Positions 23,888 through 33,060 of a stretch of DNA of 48,224 bases are shown here, in pieces; the stretch's first letter is position 1; every line of letters begins with the position of its first letter. This stretch comes from Leucobacter sp. G161 (lineage in GTDB: Bacteria; Actinomycetota; Actinomycetes; Actinomycetales; Microbacteriaceae), in the NCBI RefSeq assembly GCF_001482305.1, contig NZ_LOHP01000055.1:1-48224 (forward strand), written 5' to 3'. Both the position numbers and the translations under genes were made by a program. The notes under the pieces were generated by a model. The model was not told the origin of the DNA. It ran no database searches and was given only the letters and a program-made list of their open reading frames with translations.

Positions 23888-26008
23888 TCACACGGGCCCG
23901 TTTTCACCACCAGCAGTTTTCGTCTCCTCGGAGCCACCGGGCGTCACGCCCTCACCTGGCAGCGGAATCGCTCCAGTCGCGGCCGCTGGCGTGCCAGACA
24001 GCAGCTCCTCGGTGTGTGCTTCGTCGGTCTCCCCGGCGAACTGCGCCTGATAGAGCGTGTAGTACGCTCCGCGACGCGCGAGGAGTTCCTCGTGCGAGCC
24101 CTGTTCGACGATGCTGCCTGATTCCATCATCAGGATGGTGTCGGCGTCACGAATCGTGGAGAGCCGGTGTGCGATCACAAACGAGGTGCGGTCGCTTCGC
24201 AGCGCCCGCATCGCCTGCTGTACGAGCACCTCGGTGCGCGTATCAACCGACGAGGTCGCCTCGTCAAGGATGAGCAGTGACGGGTTCGCGATGAATGCGC
24301 GTGCGATCGTGAGCAACTGCCGTTCGCCGGCGGACAGCGAGGAGGCGTTCTCGGAGATCACCGTGTCGTAGCCGCCAGGCAGCTGGCGCACGAAGCGATC
24401 CACCATCGTCGCCTCGGCCGCTGCGACGACCTCCTCGTCGGTTGCATCGAGTCGGCCGTAGCGAATGTTCTCGCGGATCGTGCCGTCGAAGAGCCATGCA
24501 TCCTGGAGCACCATGCCGACGTGGGAACGCAGCGCGGAGCGCGAGATGTGGGTGGAGTCGACCCCGTCGAGCAGGATCCGTCCGCCATCAAGCTCGTAGA
24601 AACGCATGATGAGGTTCACCAGCGTTGTCTTGCCTGCGCCGGTCGGCCCGACGATCGCGATCGTATGGCCAGGGCGCGCCTCGAGCGAGAGATCCTCAAT
24701 GAGCGGCTTCGCGGGATCATAGCTGAATGCCACGTTCTCGAAGCGCACGTGCCCTTCGGCCCGCTCGGGGAACTCGGCTTTGTCAGCGTCTGGCTCTTCC
24801 TCGTCAGCGTCAAGCAGCTCAAAGGTGCGCTCGGCCGAGGCCACACCCGACTGCAGCATGTTCGCCATGCCAGCCATCTCGCCGATGGGCTGCGCGAACT
24901 CGCGCGAGTACTGGATGAAAGCGGTCACATCGCCGAGCGTCATCGTGCCGCTTGTGACGCGCAGTGCGCCGGCGACCGCGATGAGCACGTAGATGAGCGA
25001 CTGCACGCAGTTCATCGACGGCATGATCGCACCGGAGAGGGCCTGCGCCTTGAAGGAAGCGTTGAAGAGCCCCTCGTTGCGGCGGTCGAATTCCTCGGTC
25101 ATCTCGGCGTCACGGTTGAAGATGCGCACGAGCTCATGGCCCGTGAACGACTCCTCGATGTGGCCGTTCAGTTCGCCGGTGTTCTTCCACTGTGCAGCGA
25201 ACAGCTTCTGCGCGCGCACACCGACGAAGCCGGCGATGACGCCCGACAGCGGCAGCGCGATGAGCGCGATGAGCGCCAGCTGCCACGAGACGACGAACAT
25301 CATCGCCATGATGCCGACGATCATGAGGAACGACTGTACGAGCTGCGAGAACGCCTGCTGCAGCGCCTGCTGGATGTTGTCGACGTCGTTGGTCACACGC
25401 GAGAGCACGTCGCCGCGCTGGCGGCTGTCGAAGTACGACAGCGGGAGCCGGTTGATCTTCGCTTCAAGGTCGACACGGAGCTTGTAGACGATGCGCATGA
25501 CGAGCCGGTTGAGGATGAACCCCTGTAGCCACATGAGCAACGATGACACCAGATACAGTCCAATGACCACCAGAATGAGGACACCGAGCAGCCCGAAGTC
25601 GATTCCCGCGCCGGGAATGACATCCGCGTTCTGGAGCATGTCCGCGAAGCGATCATTGCCCTCATCGCGCAGCTTCTGCACGATGCTGGCGAGCGGGACA
25701 CCCGCCGGGAGATCTTTACTGAGGATGCCGTTGAAGATGACGTCGGTCGCCCGGCCGAGGACCTTGGGTGCGATCACCGAGAGGACAACCGAGAGCACGA
25801 CGAGCACCACTACGAGGGAGAACTTGCCTTTCTCCGGTGCGAGCAAACCGACGAGCCGCTTTGCGGATGGCCAGAAGTGTTTGGCCTTCTTGGGCGGGGC
25901 GCCCTCGCTGAACATGTCGCCGCCGCCTGGCTCGAAGGTCTCCCAGTCTTCCTCGACCTCCTCGACGGGGGCGTTCTTGGCTGCCATAGCCTTATCTCGC
26001 TTCGCCAT
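23888..26008 (-). CDS. ABC exporter half-transporter, canonical ATPase site subunit
   Basis: 706 residues: a charged N-terminal extension (~1-45), six membrane helices (~50-400; for example SLVVVLVVLSVVLSVIAPKV) and an ATPase domain. Walker A is AIVGPTGAGKTTLVNLI, the signature SLSAGERQLLTIARA, and Walker B LLILDEATSSVD with a catalytic Glu. The switch His is in FVIAHRLSTI. The start codon overlaps the previous gene's stop (TAATG), so both halves are made together. The partner has a degenerate site, as in heterodimeric exporters such as TM287/288, BmrCD or LmrCD. The cargo is unknown: drugs, lipids or peptides are all possible. Confidence 0.92.
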   Translation of the reverse strand: MAKRDKAMAAKNAPVEEVEEDWETFEPGGGDMFSEGAPPKKAKHFWPSAKRLVGLLAPEKGKFSLVVVLVVLSVVLSVIAPKVLGRATDVIFNGILSKDLPAGVPLASIVQKLRDEGNDRFADMLQNADVIPGAGIDFGLLGVLILVVIGLYLVSSLLMWLQGFILNRLVMRIVYKLRVDLEAKINRLPLSYFDSRQRGDVLSRVTNDVDNIQQALQQAFSQLVQSFLMIVGIMAMMFVVSWQLALIALIALPLSGVIAGFVGVRAQKLFAAQWKNTGELNGHIEESFTGHELVRIFNRDAEMTEEFDRRNEGLFNASFKAQALSGAIMPSMNCVQSLIYVLIAVAGALRVTSGTMTLGDVTAFIQYSREFAQPIGEMAGMANMLQSGVASAERTFELLDADEEEPDADKAEFPERAEGHVRFENVAFSYDPAKPLIEDLSLEARPGHTIAIVGPTGAGKTTLVNLIMRFYELDGGRILLDGVDSTHISRSALRSHVGMVLQDAWLFDGTIRENIRYGRLDATDEEVVAAAEATMVDRFVRQLPGGYDTVISENASSLSAGERQLLTIARAFIANPSLLILDEATSSVDTRTEVLVQQAMRALRSDRTSFVIAHRLSTIRDADTILMMESGSIVEQGSHEELLARRGAYYTLYQAQFAGETDEAHTEELLSGTPAAATGAIPLPGEGVTPGGSEETKTAGGENGPV

Positions 26009-27744
26009 TAGGCTGCCTCTGCTTCCTCGAGCTGAGACCTGACGATCTCCTGGTACACCTCGTTGCCGACGAGCAACTCGTCGTGGGTACCGCGCCCGAT
26101 AATTTCACCGTTCTCCATGACGAGGATCTGATCTGCCTCGGTGATGGTTGAGACGCGCTGCGCGACGATGATCGTTGTCGCGCCGGCGGTCGCCTCAGGG
26201 AGCGCTGCACGCAGCCGCGCATCGGTCGCGACGTCAAGCGCCGAGAACGAATCGTCAAACAGGTAGATCCTGGGCTTCGCGACGAGCGCGCGAGCGAGCG
26301 ACAGCCGCTGCCGTTGCCCGCCGGACACACTCGTCCCACCCTGGGAGATGGGCTCGTCAAGGCCGTGCTCTTTCGCGCGCACGAAATCCTCCCCCTGCGC
26401 GATCCGGAGCGCTTCCCAGAGTTCGTCATCGCTCGCATCGGCACGCCCGAAGCGCAGGTTCGAGGCTACTGTTCCGGCGAACAGGTACGGGCGTTGCGGC
26501 ACCAGGCTGATGGTGTCGGCAAGCTGTGCGCGCGTGAGTTTGGAGACGGGTGCGCCGTCGATCGTGATCGATCCCGATTGCGGATCGTACAACCGCAACA
26601 TGAGGTTCAGGAGCACGGTTTTGCCGGCTCCGGTCGAGCCGATGATCGCGGTCGTCTTGCCGGGCTCGGCGACGAAGCTCGCGTCCTTCACGACGGGGGC
26701 CTCGGCCCCGGGGAACCCGAAGCTGACGCCGTTGAACTCGATCCGGCCGGCCGCGGGTGTCTCGACGGATGCGCTCGTTTCAAACTTCAGTGTTGACTCG
26801 GTGTCGAGCAGCTCCTTGATGCGCTCGGCGCAGACGACAGCGCGCGGGATCATCATTGTCATGAAGACGCCCATCATGACGGCCATGAGGATCTGCATGA
26901 GGTACTGCAGGAACGCGGTGAGCGAGCCGATCTGGATCTCACCGGCGTCGACACGATGACCACCAAACCAGAGCACGGCGCCGGTTGCGAGGTGCAGCAC
27001 CATCATGATGATTGGGAACATGAGCACGAAGATGTTGCCCACCTTGACCGACACGTCGGTGATGTCGCGGTTCGCGACGTCGTACCGCTTCGTCTCGAAT
27101 GGTTCACGCACGAATGCGCGAACCACACGAATGCCCATGATCTGCTCGCGCAGGACACCGTTGATGGCATCGACCTTTTCCTGCATCACCCGGAAGAGCG
27201 GAAGGAGGCGCCACACGAGCAGGCTCACGATCACCGCGAGCAGCGCGACCGAAACCCACACGAGCCAGGAAAGCCCGGCGTCTTCACGGAGCGCCATGAT
27301 GACGCCGCCGATCGCCATGATGGGGGCCGACACCATAAAGGTGAAGGTCATGAGCACGAGCATCTGGATCTGCTGGACGTCGTTGGTTCCGCGCGTGATG
27401 AGCGTCGCCGCACCAAACTTCGTGGCTTCGAGCGTCGACAGCGAATCCACCTTGCGGTAGACGTCGCGGCGCAGGTCGCGGCCGATGCCCATTGCCGCGC
27501 GCGCACCGAAGTACACGGCGGCTACGGCAACGATGAGTTGGCCGAGCGCAGCGAACAGCATGATGCCGCCGGTACTCCAAATAAAGTCAGTGTCGCCAAC
27601 GGCGATACCCTGATCGATAATCTGCGCATTGAGGCTGGGAAGCCAGAGCGTAGCCATGGTTGACAGCAACTGGAACACCAGCACGGCTACGATGAAAATC
27701 CAGTATTTCTTCGCATGCTTGAGGGCCAGGTTTATAAGGGCCAC
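26008..27744 (-). CDS. ABC exporter half-transporter, degenerate ATPase site subunit
   Basis: 578 residues from a GTG at 27744 with AAAGGAAG upstream. Six membrane helices start WIFIVAVLVFQLLSTMATL. Walker A is AIIGSTGAGKTVLLNLML and the signature SVSGGQRQRLSLARAL. Walker B reads IYLFDDSFSALD, with Asp in place of the catalytic Glu. The switch His is Gln (IIVAQRVSTI). Both changes are the known mark of the non-hydrolysing site of heterodimeric exporters. It is first in a two-gene operon with the 706-residue half. Confidence 0.92.
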   Translation of the reverse strand: MALINLALKHAKKYWIFIVAVLVFQLLSTMATLWLPSLNAQIIDQGIAVGDTDFIWSTGGIMLFAALGQLIVAVAAVYFGARAAMGIGRDLRRDVYRKVDSLSTLEATKFGAATLITRGTNDVQQIQMLVLMTFTFMVSAPIMAIGGVIMALREDAGLSWLVWVSVALLAVIVSLLVWRLLPLFRVMQEKVDAINGVLREQIMGIRVVRAFVREPFETKRYDVANRDITDVSVKVGNIFVLMFPIIMMVLHLATGAVLWFGGHRVDAGEIQIGSLTAFLQYLMQILMAVMMGVFMTMMIPRAVVCAERIKELLDTESTLKFETSASVETPAAGRIEFNGVSFGFPGAEAPVVKDASFVAEPGKTTAIIGSTGAGKTVLLNLMLRLYDPQSGSITIDGAPVSKLTRAQLADTISLVPQRPYLFAGTVASNLRFGRADASDDELWEALRIAQGEDFVRAKEHGLDEPISQGGTSVSGGQRQRLSLARALVAKPRIYLFDDSFSALDVATDARLRAALPEATAGATTIIVAQRVSTITEADQILVMENGEIIGRGTHDELLVGNEVYQEIVRSQLEEAEAA

Positions 27745-28299
27745 AGGCTTCCTTTCGTCGCAGATATGCGACCGGTGTGACGGCTAGTGATCCGCGCCGA
27801 ATAAGCCGAATCAGAGGGGTAAATGTAGCACCCTTCATCGCTCAACACCAGATTTATCTATCAAATTCCCCCAAGCTTCAGTATGTGGGGCCTCAGTTCT
27901 CGGTACGAGATCTGCTGCAGTTACGTGAGAACCGCTGCCGGACCACGCTAGAAGTTCGAGCCGAACTGCTGTACTACTTGAAAGGTCAGGTGTTTCGCAC
28001 GCGCCGTTCTGAACGAACAGATCCGAGTGCTGCCTCCCACCAGACGTTCGCCGTGACTCATCGTTTTCCAAAGCGATGGTTCACCCGCGGTAGCGCACCC
28101 TGAATGCGCCGCGGTGACCCGAAAGGACCAGCCCTATCTCCCCCGCCCGAGTTATCAGCCCGGCGCCGAGCCGCCAGCATTCCGCCGACATCTGCCAACC
28201 ACTGTCTCCGCCTCACACGGGCAGCTTCCCCACTTAGCTTCGTTTCCTTCACTTCGGTCCTTCGGCATCTGCCGATCCGCAATCTGAAAGGAAACACCC
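27745..28299. other. Long intergenic region between the ABC exporter and the symporter
   Basis: 555 bases between divergent genes, with visibly lower GC around 27780-27990 than the coding DNA on either side. Small open frames exist on both strands (for example 27777-28103 and 27835-28071), but none has a recognisable product, GC3 bias or ribosome site. It presumably holds both promoters. The symporter has a good ribosome site, GAAAGGAAAC, just before 28300. Confidence 0.5.
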
Positions 28300-30033
28300 A
28301 TGCAAGAGCAGCTTCAGCAGCTCTCGGGCCCCATCGTCGTCGCCCTCTTCCTTGCATTCTTCGGGACAAGTCTCGTCATCTCACTCCGCATCAGCCAGAA
28401 GCGTGAGAACGCCGACGGCTACATGACCGGCGGCGGTCGTGTCGGTTTCGGCATCTCTGCCGCGTCCATGACCGCAACATGGATCTGGGCCGCGTCGATG
28501 TACGCCTCCGCCACCTCCGGCTACACCTACGGTCTATCCGGCCCCATCCATTACGGACTCTGGGGCGCACTGATGATCCTGCTCATCTATCCCTTCGGGC
28601 GCAGGATCCGCCAGGTCGCGCCACGCGCGCACACCATCGCCGAGGTGATGTTCGCCAGGCACGGCCGCTCGAGCCAGCTCATGCTGGCGGGTTCCAACGT
28701 GCTCGGGTCGATCATCAGCCTCACGTCGAACCTCATCGCAGGCGGCGCGCTCATCTCGATGCTCTCGCCGTTCACCTTCGGTCAGGGCGTGATCGCGATC
28801 GGTGCGGGCGTGCTGCTCTACACGCTGTGGTCGGGCTTCCGCGCATCGGTCCTCACCGATTTCATGCAGGTCCTGTTCATGCTCGGCGCCGTCATCATCA
28901 TCATCCCGGTCGTGTTCTTCGCGGCCGGCGGCCCCGATCTCTTCGTGACGGGCGCGAACAACCTCACCCCGCAGCAGTCGAACTTCTTCTCGTCCGACGC
29001 GTTCTTCAACCAGGGCGCACCGTATATCGCTGCGGTGCTCGCCTACGCGATCGGCAACCAGACGATCGCACAGCGGCTCTTCGCCGTCCGTGAAGACCTC
29101 ATCAAGAAGACGTTTGTCACCGCCACCTTCGGGTACGGCGCGACGATCATCGGCATCGGCATGCTCGGCGTTATCGCGCTGTACGCGGGCATCGAGCCCA
29201 CCGGCGGCGACGTGAACAACCTCATCCCGCAGATGGCCGCAACATATCTGCCGCCCGCGCTACTCGCCCTGTTCTTCATTATGATCATCGGCTCGCTGTC
29301 TTCGACGGCAGACGCGGATCTCACCGCCCTGTCGTCGATCGTGATGGCAGATATTTATGGCCAGAACATCGCGAAGGGCAAGCCGAACCCGCGCACCATG
29401 GTGCTCATCGGCCGCATCACGATGGTCATTGCGATGACGGCCGGGATGTACTTCGCTGGCTCCCAGTTGAACATTCTCGACCTGCTGGTGTTCGTCGGCG
29501 CGCTCTGGGGCGCGCTCGTCTTCCCGGTGATCGCGAGCTTCTACTGGAACCGCGTGACGAACGCCGCGTTCAGTATCTCCGTGGTCGTCGCCCTCGCCAC
29601 CTTCATCCCGGTGCGCTTCGAGTGGATCGAGATGACGGGCTGGGTGGCAATCGCCTTCGATGTGCTCGCCACGATCGGCATCGGCGTCGTCCTCGGGCTC
29701 ATGGCCTTCGGGTTCTTTGGGAAGCGTGTTGCGTTCTGGGTCGCAGGAATCTCGATCGTCGCCTCCGCGCCGTTCGCCATCGGGTTCCTGCACACCTACC
29801 CGGTGCTCTCGGGCTCACTCGTTGCCTACTCGGTGAGCACGATCCTGTGCACGCTCATCACGCTCGCGTCCAAGAAGCCGCCGTTCGATTTCGATCTCAT
29901 CAAACAGCGCACGGGTGACTTTGACCCGGTCGAAGAGATCGTCGCGCGAGCCGCCACTGGGCCGCTCGAAACGGTGCCTGCCAGTGCAGTAGAGACCCCG
30001 CAGTCGGACGCTGTTCCGACCGGACAGAAGTAA
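28300..30033 (+). CDS. Sodium:solute symporter (SSS family, DUR3-like)
   Basis: 577 residues, about 13-14 membrane helices. The N-terminus, VVALFLAFFGTSLVISLRIS, is followed by GYMTGGGRVGFGISAASMTA, the family's unwound first helix region. The TATWIWAASMYASATSGYTYG segment and GLSGPIHYGLWGALMI resemble DUR3-type urea/polyamine carriers. The sodium-site helix SSTADADLTALSSIVMADIY is typical of the LeuT-fold SSS family. The C-terminus is soluble. A tiny membrane protein gene follows nine bases later. Substrate is not certain: urea or another small nitrogen compound is the best guess. Confidence 0.88.
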   Translation: MQEQLQQLSGPIVVALFLAFFGTSLVISLRISQKRENADGYMTGGGRVGFGISAASMTATWIWAASMYASATSGYTYGLSGPIHYGLWGALMILLIYPFGRRIRQVAPRAHTIAEVMFARHGRSSQLMLAGSNVLGSIISLTSNLIAGGALISMLSPFTFGQGVIAIGAGVLLYTLWSGFRASVLTDFMQVLFMLGAVIIIIPVVFFAAGGPDLFVTGANNLTPQQSNFFSSDAFFNQGAPYIAAVLAYAIGNQTIAQRLFAVREDLIKKTFVTATFGYGATIIGIGMLGVIALYAGIEPTGGDVNNLIPQMAATYLPPALLALFFIMIIGSLSSTADADLTALSSIVMADIYGQNIAKGKPNPRTMVLIGRITMVIAMTAGMYFAGSQLNILDLLVFVGALWGALVFPVIASFYWNRVTNAAFSISVVVALATFIPVRFEWIEMTGWVAIAFDVLATIGIGVVLGLMAFGFFGKRVAFWVAGISIVASAPFAIGFLHTYPVLSGSLVAYSVSTILCTLITLASKKPPFDFDLIKQRTGDFDPVEEIVARAATGPLETVPASAVETPQSDAVPTGQK

Positions 30034-30042
30034 GGAGTTTTC

Positions 30043-30180
30043 ATGAACTGGGAAGTCATTCTGCTCACCGCCTACGTGCTGGTGTGGCCGGTCATCGTTA
30101 TTGGTGCACTCTTCGTGATCGTGCGTGCGTTCGTCAAGGACTGGCGCGAAGCAAAGCGCGAGGGTCGCCAGATTATTTAG
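30043..30180 (+). CDS. 45-residue symporter-associated membrane protein
   Basis: MNWEVILLTAYVLVWPVIVI begins a single membrane helix (~4-28). A basic, amphipathic cytoplasmic tail follows (VRAFVKDWREAKREGRQII). The start has an AAGGAG site six bases upstream, partly within the symporter's stop, so the two are coupled. Small one-helix partners are known for SSS and NSS carriers (MetS-like or 'putative transporter small subunit' proteins), and this fits that pattern in length, topology and position. No motif proves it. Confidence 0.8.
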   Translation: MNWEVILLTAYVLVWPVIVIGALFVIVRAFVKDWREAKREGRQII

Positions 30181-30190
30181 GTGGGATTCG

Positions 30191-30229
30191 CGGCGGGAAG
30201 CAGGCCGTGCACGTGTTTGTTTCCCGCCG
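30191..30229 (+). terminator. Stem-loop after the symporter operon
   Basis: CGGCGGGAA (30191-30199) pairs with TTCCCGCCG (30221-30229) around a 21-base loop, starting ten bases after the small-subunit stop. No T-run follows directly. A second, weaker site is GGAA...TTCCTTTTTT at 30344-30369. Confidence 0.5.
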
Positions 30230-30314
30230 TACCCCGGCGGTCCATGCCAGCCACAGTCGCTCCAACAGTTGCGCTGCGCAACAGGCGTCTCAGACTACTC
30301 ACAAAGCTGTGTGA

Positions 30315-30455
30315 TACAATAGAGATACCAACATACCCGCAGGGAACAGGCTTTAACCATTCCTTTTTTCACCTAGATCGGGCATTGTAGGGATATGGCC
30401 CCTCCGGGAGACCCCGTCAGGGCGTCATACGAGATGGGTCGCGAGCCCGCGACCC
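30315..30455 (+). promoter_or_regulatory. Promoter and structured leader of the baeRF gene
   Basis: TACAAT at 30315-30320, preceded by TGTGTGA, looks like an extended -10 box. The following ~150 bases to the ATG are AT-richer at first and then fold: CTCCGGGAG, and a perfect stem GGGTCGCG (30436-30443)/CGCGACCC (30448-30455) 27 bases before the start codon. The length and folding suggest post-initiation control. I recognise no known riboswitch class in it. Confidence 0.4.
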
Positions 30456-30482
30456 CACGGTATTTCTCAAGGGGGATCGCCC

Positions 30483-31592
30483 ATGCATACTGATATTCCG
30501 CTCCGCTCAGAGATCGAGCAGCTCGCGCAGACCGAGCGCCCGAACCTCATCACCATCGTGCTCCGCACATCTCCGGTCACGGCTGAAGCCGAGGCAAACC
30601 GGATTAGCTTCGGCAACCTCGTGAGCGAGGCCGTCGCCGAGCACACCGCGCACGGTGGCGACGCCGCGGAGATCGCCGAGACCGAGGCAGGCCTTCGCGC
30701 ACTCCTCGACGACACCCAGCTGTGGCGCTATCTGTCGCACAGCCTCGTCGTGTTCGCGAGCCCGGAGCGCACCATCGCTTACCGCCTCCCGAATGAGCTC
30801 GAGTCGGAGTATTTCTCGGGCAACCACTTCCGCGTTGTTCCGCTGCTGCGCACGATCACCTTCGCGCACGATGCAACGGTGCTCGCGCTCAGCCAGAACG
30901 CAGTCCGACTCATCGCGATCGGGCCCGACCACCGTGGCAACGAGCTGCCGGTGCCCGAGCTGCCGAGCGACCTGCTTGACGCGTTTAACGTCGAGGATCC
31001 CGGCGTGGAGTCGCACCGCCGCCGCCTGCACGGCCCCGAGGGCCAGGACGCGCGCCTGCTCGGCTTCGTCCGCGCCGTCGACCGGGCGATCGCACCGGTG
31101 CTCCGCGGCACGCGCGGCCCGCTGATCCTCGCGGCAGCCCAGCCGATCGAGAGCCTCTTCCGCTCGGTGACGCGCAACGCGAAGCTCCTGGCGGATGGCA
31201 TCTCCGGTAACCCGGATAACCGCAGCGCGGGCGAACTCGACGCTGCGGCACGCGAGATCCTCGACGCCTACTATGCGGCAGAGCTTGCCGAGCGCCAGGA
31301 GCAGTTCGGCAACCTGCGCGCGGCAGGCCGCGCGGTGACTGACCTCACGGACATCGCCCGAGCAGCCGTCGCAGGCGCGATCTCAACACTGTACGTCGAC
31401 ATGGACGCGCACCCCGAGGGCACGCTCGACGACCAGGCGGGCGGGCTCGTCGCGGAGAGCACCCCGGGCTACAGCCTCGTCGACCAGCTCGCCTCGAAGG
31501 TCCTCGCCAGCGGGGGCCGCGTGCTCGCGCTCCGCGGCGAGGAGGTCCCCGGCGGGGAGCAGCTCGGCGCCGAGGTTCGCTTCAGCGTCTAA
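30483..31592 (+). CDS. baeRF-family (bacterial archaeo-eukaryotic release factor-like) protein
   Basis: 369 residues, cytosolic. ERPNLITIVLRTSP opens the first alpha/beta domain. SLVVFASPERTIAYRLP, YFSGNHFRVVPLLRTI and LALSQNAVRLIAIGPDHRG match the baeRF pattern, related to eRF1/Pelota domains. RGTRGPLILAAAQPIESLFR and AGAISTLYVDMDAHPEGTLD match the eRF1 domain 3-like part. These proteins are proposed to act on stalled or hibernating ribosomes or in translation stress, but few have been tested. It stands alone as a single gene with a long leader and ends at a bidirectional terminator. Subfamily 3 or 11 seems likeliest; I cannot separate them by eye. Confidence 0.82.
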   Translation: MHTDIPLRSEIEQLAQTERPNLITIVLRTSPVTAEAEANRISFGNLVSEAVAEHTAHGGDAAEIAETEAGLRALLDDTQLWRYLSHSLVVFASPERTIAYRLPNELESEYFSGNHFRVVPLLRTITFAHDATVLALSQNAVRLIAIGPDHRGNELPVPELPSDLLDAFNVEDPGVESHRRRLHGPEGQDARLLGFVRAVDRAIAPVLRGTRGPLILAAAQPIESLFRSVTRNAKLLADGISGNPDNRSAGELDAAAREILDAYYAAELAERQEQFGNLRAAGRAVTDLTDIARAAVAGAISTLYVDMDAHPEGTLDDQAGGLVAESTPGYSLVDQLASKVLASGGRVLALRGEEVPGGEQLGAEVRFSV

Positions 31593-31608
31593 CTCGCTCC
31601 GGTCACTG

Positions 31609-31663
31609 CATGACACAGCCCCGGTGGCGAACGGACATCGTTCACCACCGGGGCTGTGTCATG
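31609..31663. terminator. Bidirectional terminator between the baeRF and serine hydrolase genes
   Basis: CATGACACAGCCCCGGTGG (31609-31627) and CCACCGGGGCTGTGTCATG (31645-31663) form a perfect 19-bp stem, with inner GAACG/CGTTC pairing as well. It lies exactly between two convergent stop codons (31592 and 31671). Confidence 0.85.
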
Positions 31664-31670
31664 CGAAGCC

Positions 31671-32846
31671 TTACCGGACGCCGTAGATCGCTCGTTCGAA
31701 GTCCTGGAACATCGCCCAGGCCCCCTCACTCTCCACGAACGGCAGGGTGTTCGAGTAGATCGAGGCGCAGAGCCCCGACGCCCGGTCAATGAAGAAGTGC
31801 GTGTTACACAACCCCGCCCACGCCCCTGACCCGGCGCGGCGCCCGACGGGCGAGTCCTCCGTGTTGATGAGCAGTCCGAAGCCCCACGTGTTGTTCGGCC
31901 CGACGCGCAGCGTGTCGCTCGCCGACGGGTCGGCCGTCGGCAGCTCCGCGGGAAACTCGAGGGATCCGGCCTGCGGCTGGAACGCTTCGTTCACCGTCGC
32001 CTCGGCGAGGATCCGCACCCCGTCGAGTTCGCCACCGCGGAGCAGTGCGCGCTCGAACCGGGTGTAGTCCCTCGGCGTGGAGAACATGCCGTGCCCTCCG
32101 GCAATCCACTCCGGATCTGGCCCGACGATGTCGCCAACATTCACCCAGGCGCCGTCCTCACCGCGGACGTGGATCGTCGCCGCGTCGCTGCGGTTCGCGG
32201 CGGTCATTTCGAACCCGGTGTGCTCCATGCCGAGCGGCCCGGTGATGCGGGTGCGCACGATCTCGTCGAGCGGCTGCCCCGCCGCCTGCTCCATCACGCG
32301 GCCGAGCCAGTCCGTGTTGATCCCGTATTCGATGGCCTCTCCGGGGTGGTGAACAAGGGGCGCGGCAAGGGCCTCGCTCTTCCCGGTGACCACGTTCGGC
32401 GTGCCGGTGAGCTGCTCGTAGCGAGCGAGGTTCGCGTTCCAGAACCAGTACGAGAATCCTGCGGTGTGCGTGACGAGGTGGTGCACGGTTGCCTGGGTCT
32501 CGGGTGCGACGAGCACGGGCTCGTCGCCGGCAAAGCCGGTGAGCACGCGCTGCTCGGCAAACTCTGGGAGGTACGCGCTCACCGGGGCGGTGAAGTCGAG
32601 TATGCCCTCGTCGCGCATCTGCAGCGCTGCCGCGGTCACGATCATTTTCGTCATCGACATGAGTCGAAAGGTCGTGTTCGCAGACACGGGCCCTTCGTCT
32701 CCGCCGACGGTGCGCACACCGAAGCCCCCCTCGTAGAGCACGCCGTCGGCGTCAGCGACGACGGCCGCGACGTGGGGAACAGCGCCGCGCGCCACTGCGG
32801 CGGACAGGACGGCGTCGATGGCTGCGCGATCGAGCTGGTGGGTCAT
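31671..32846 (-). CDS. Serine hydrolase, class C beta-lactamase/esterase family
   Basis: 391 residues from the ATG at 32846 with GAGGAG upstream. The nucleophile motif SxxK is SMTK (Ser64, Lys67). The Tyr motif is YGIN (Tyr174). The third element, usually HxG or similar, appears as GAWAGLCNTHFFID near residue 340. There is no signal peptide, so it is cytosolic. That argues against cell-wall or antibiotic substrates and for an EstB-like esterase or amide hydrolase. It is divergent from another hydrolase gene at 33061. Confidence 0.88.
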   Translation of the reverse strand: MTHQLDRAAIDAVLSAAVARGAVPHVAAVVADADGVLYEGGFGVRTVGGDEGPVSANTTFRLMSMTKMIVTAAALQMRDEGILDFTAPVSAYLPEFAEQRVLTGFAGDEPVLVAPETQATVHHLVTHTAGFSYWFWNANLARYEQLTGTPNVVTGKSEALAAPLVHHPGEAIEYGINTDWLGRVMEQAAGQPLDEIVRTRITGPLGMEHTGFEMTAANRSDAATIHVRGEDGAWVNVGDIVGPDPEWIAGGHGMFSTPRDYTRFERALLRGGELDGVRILAEATVNEAFQPQAGSLEFPAELPTADPSASDTLRVGPNNTWGFGLLINTEDSPVGRRAGSGAWAGLCNTHFFIDRASGLCASIYSNTLPFVESEGAWAMFQDFERAIYGVR

Positions 32847-33060
32847 GGAAACTCCTCGTTGAGTTGCGGCTCCGCCCCGTGCGGAACAGGTGCCCCCAGT
32901 CTGCCGAGCCCCGGCGCTGGTCGCAGCCGTCAGGGCGACGCAGTTTCCGCTCACCGCTCCGCCGTCTGGCGGAGCGCATTCATCTGCCCGCGTGAAGAGC
33001 CCGGCCCCACTACACTGGGGTATCGCATCGCACGCGTCGCACTTCGAGGAGGAAGCCGAC

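Noticed and set aside
27777..28103. 108-codon plus-strand frame in the gap before the symporter, at first suspected as a transposase remnant
   Set aside because: No DDE, HTH or other transposase feature is visible, and there are no terminal repeats.
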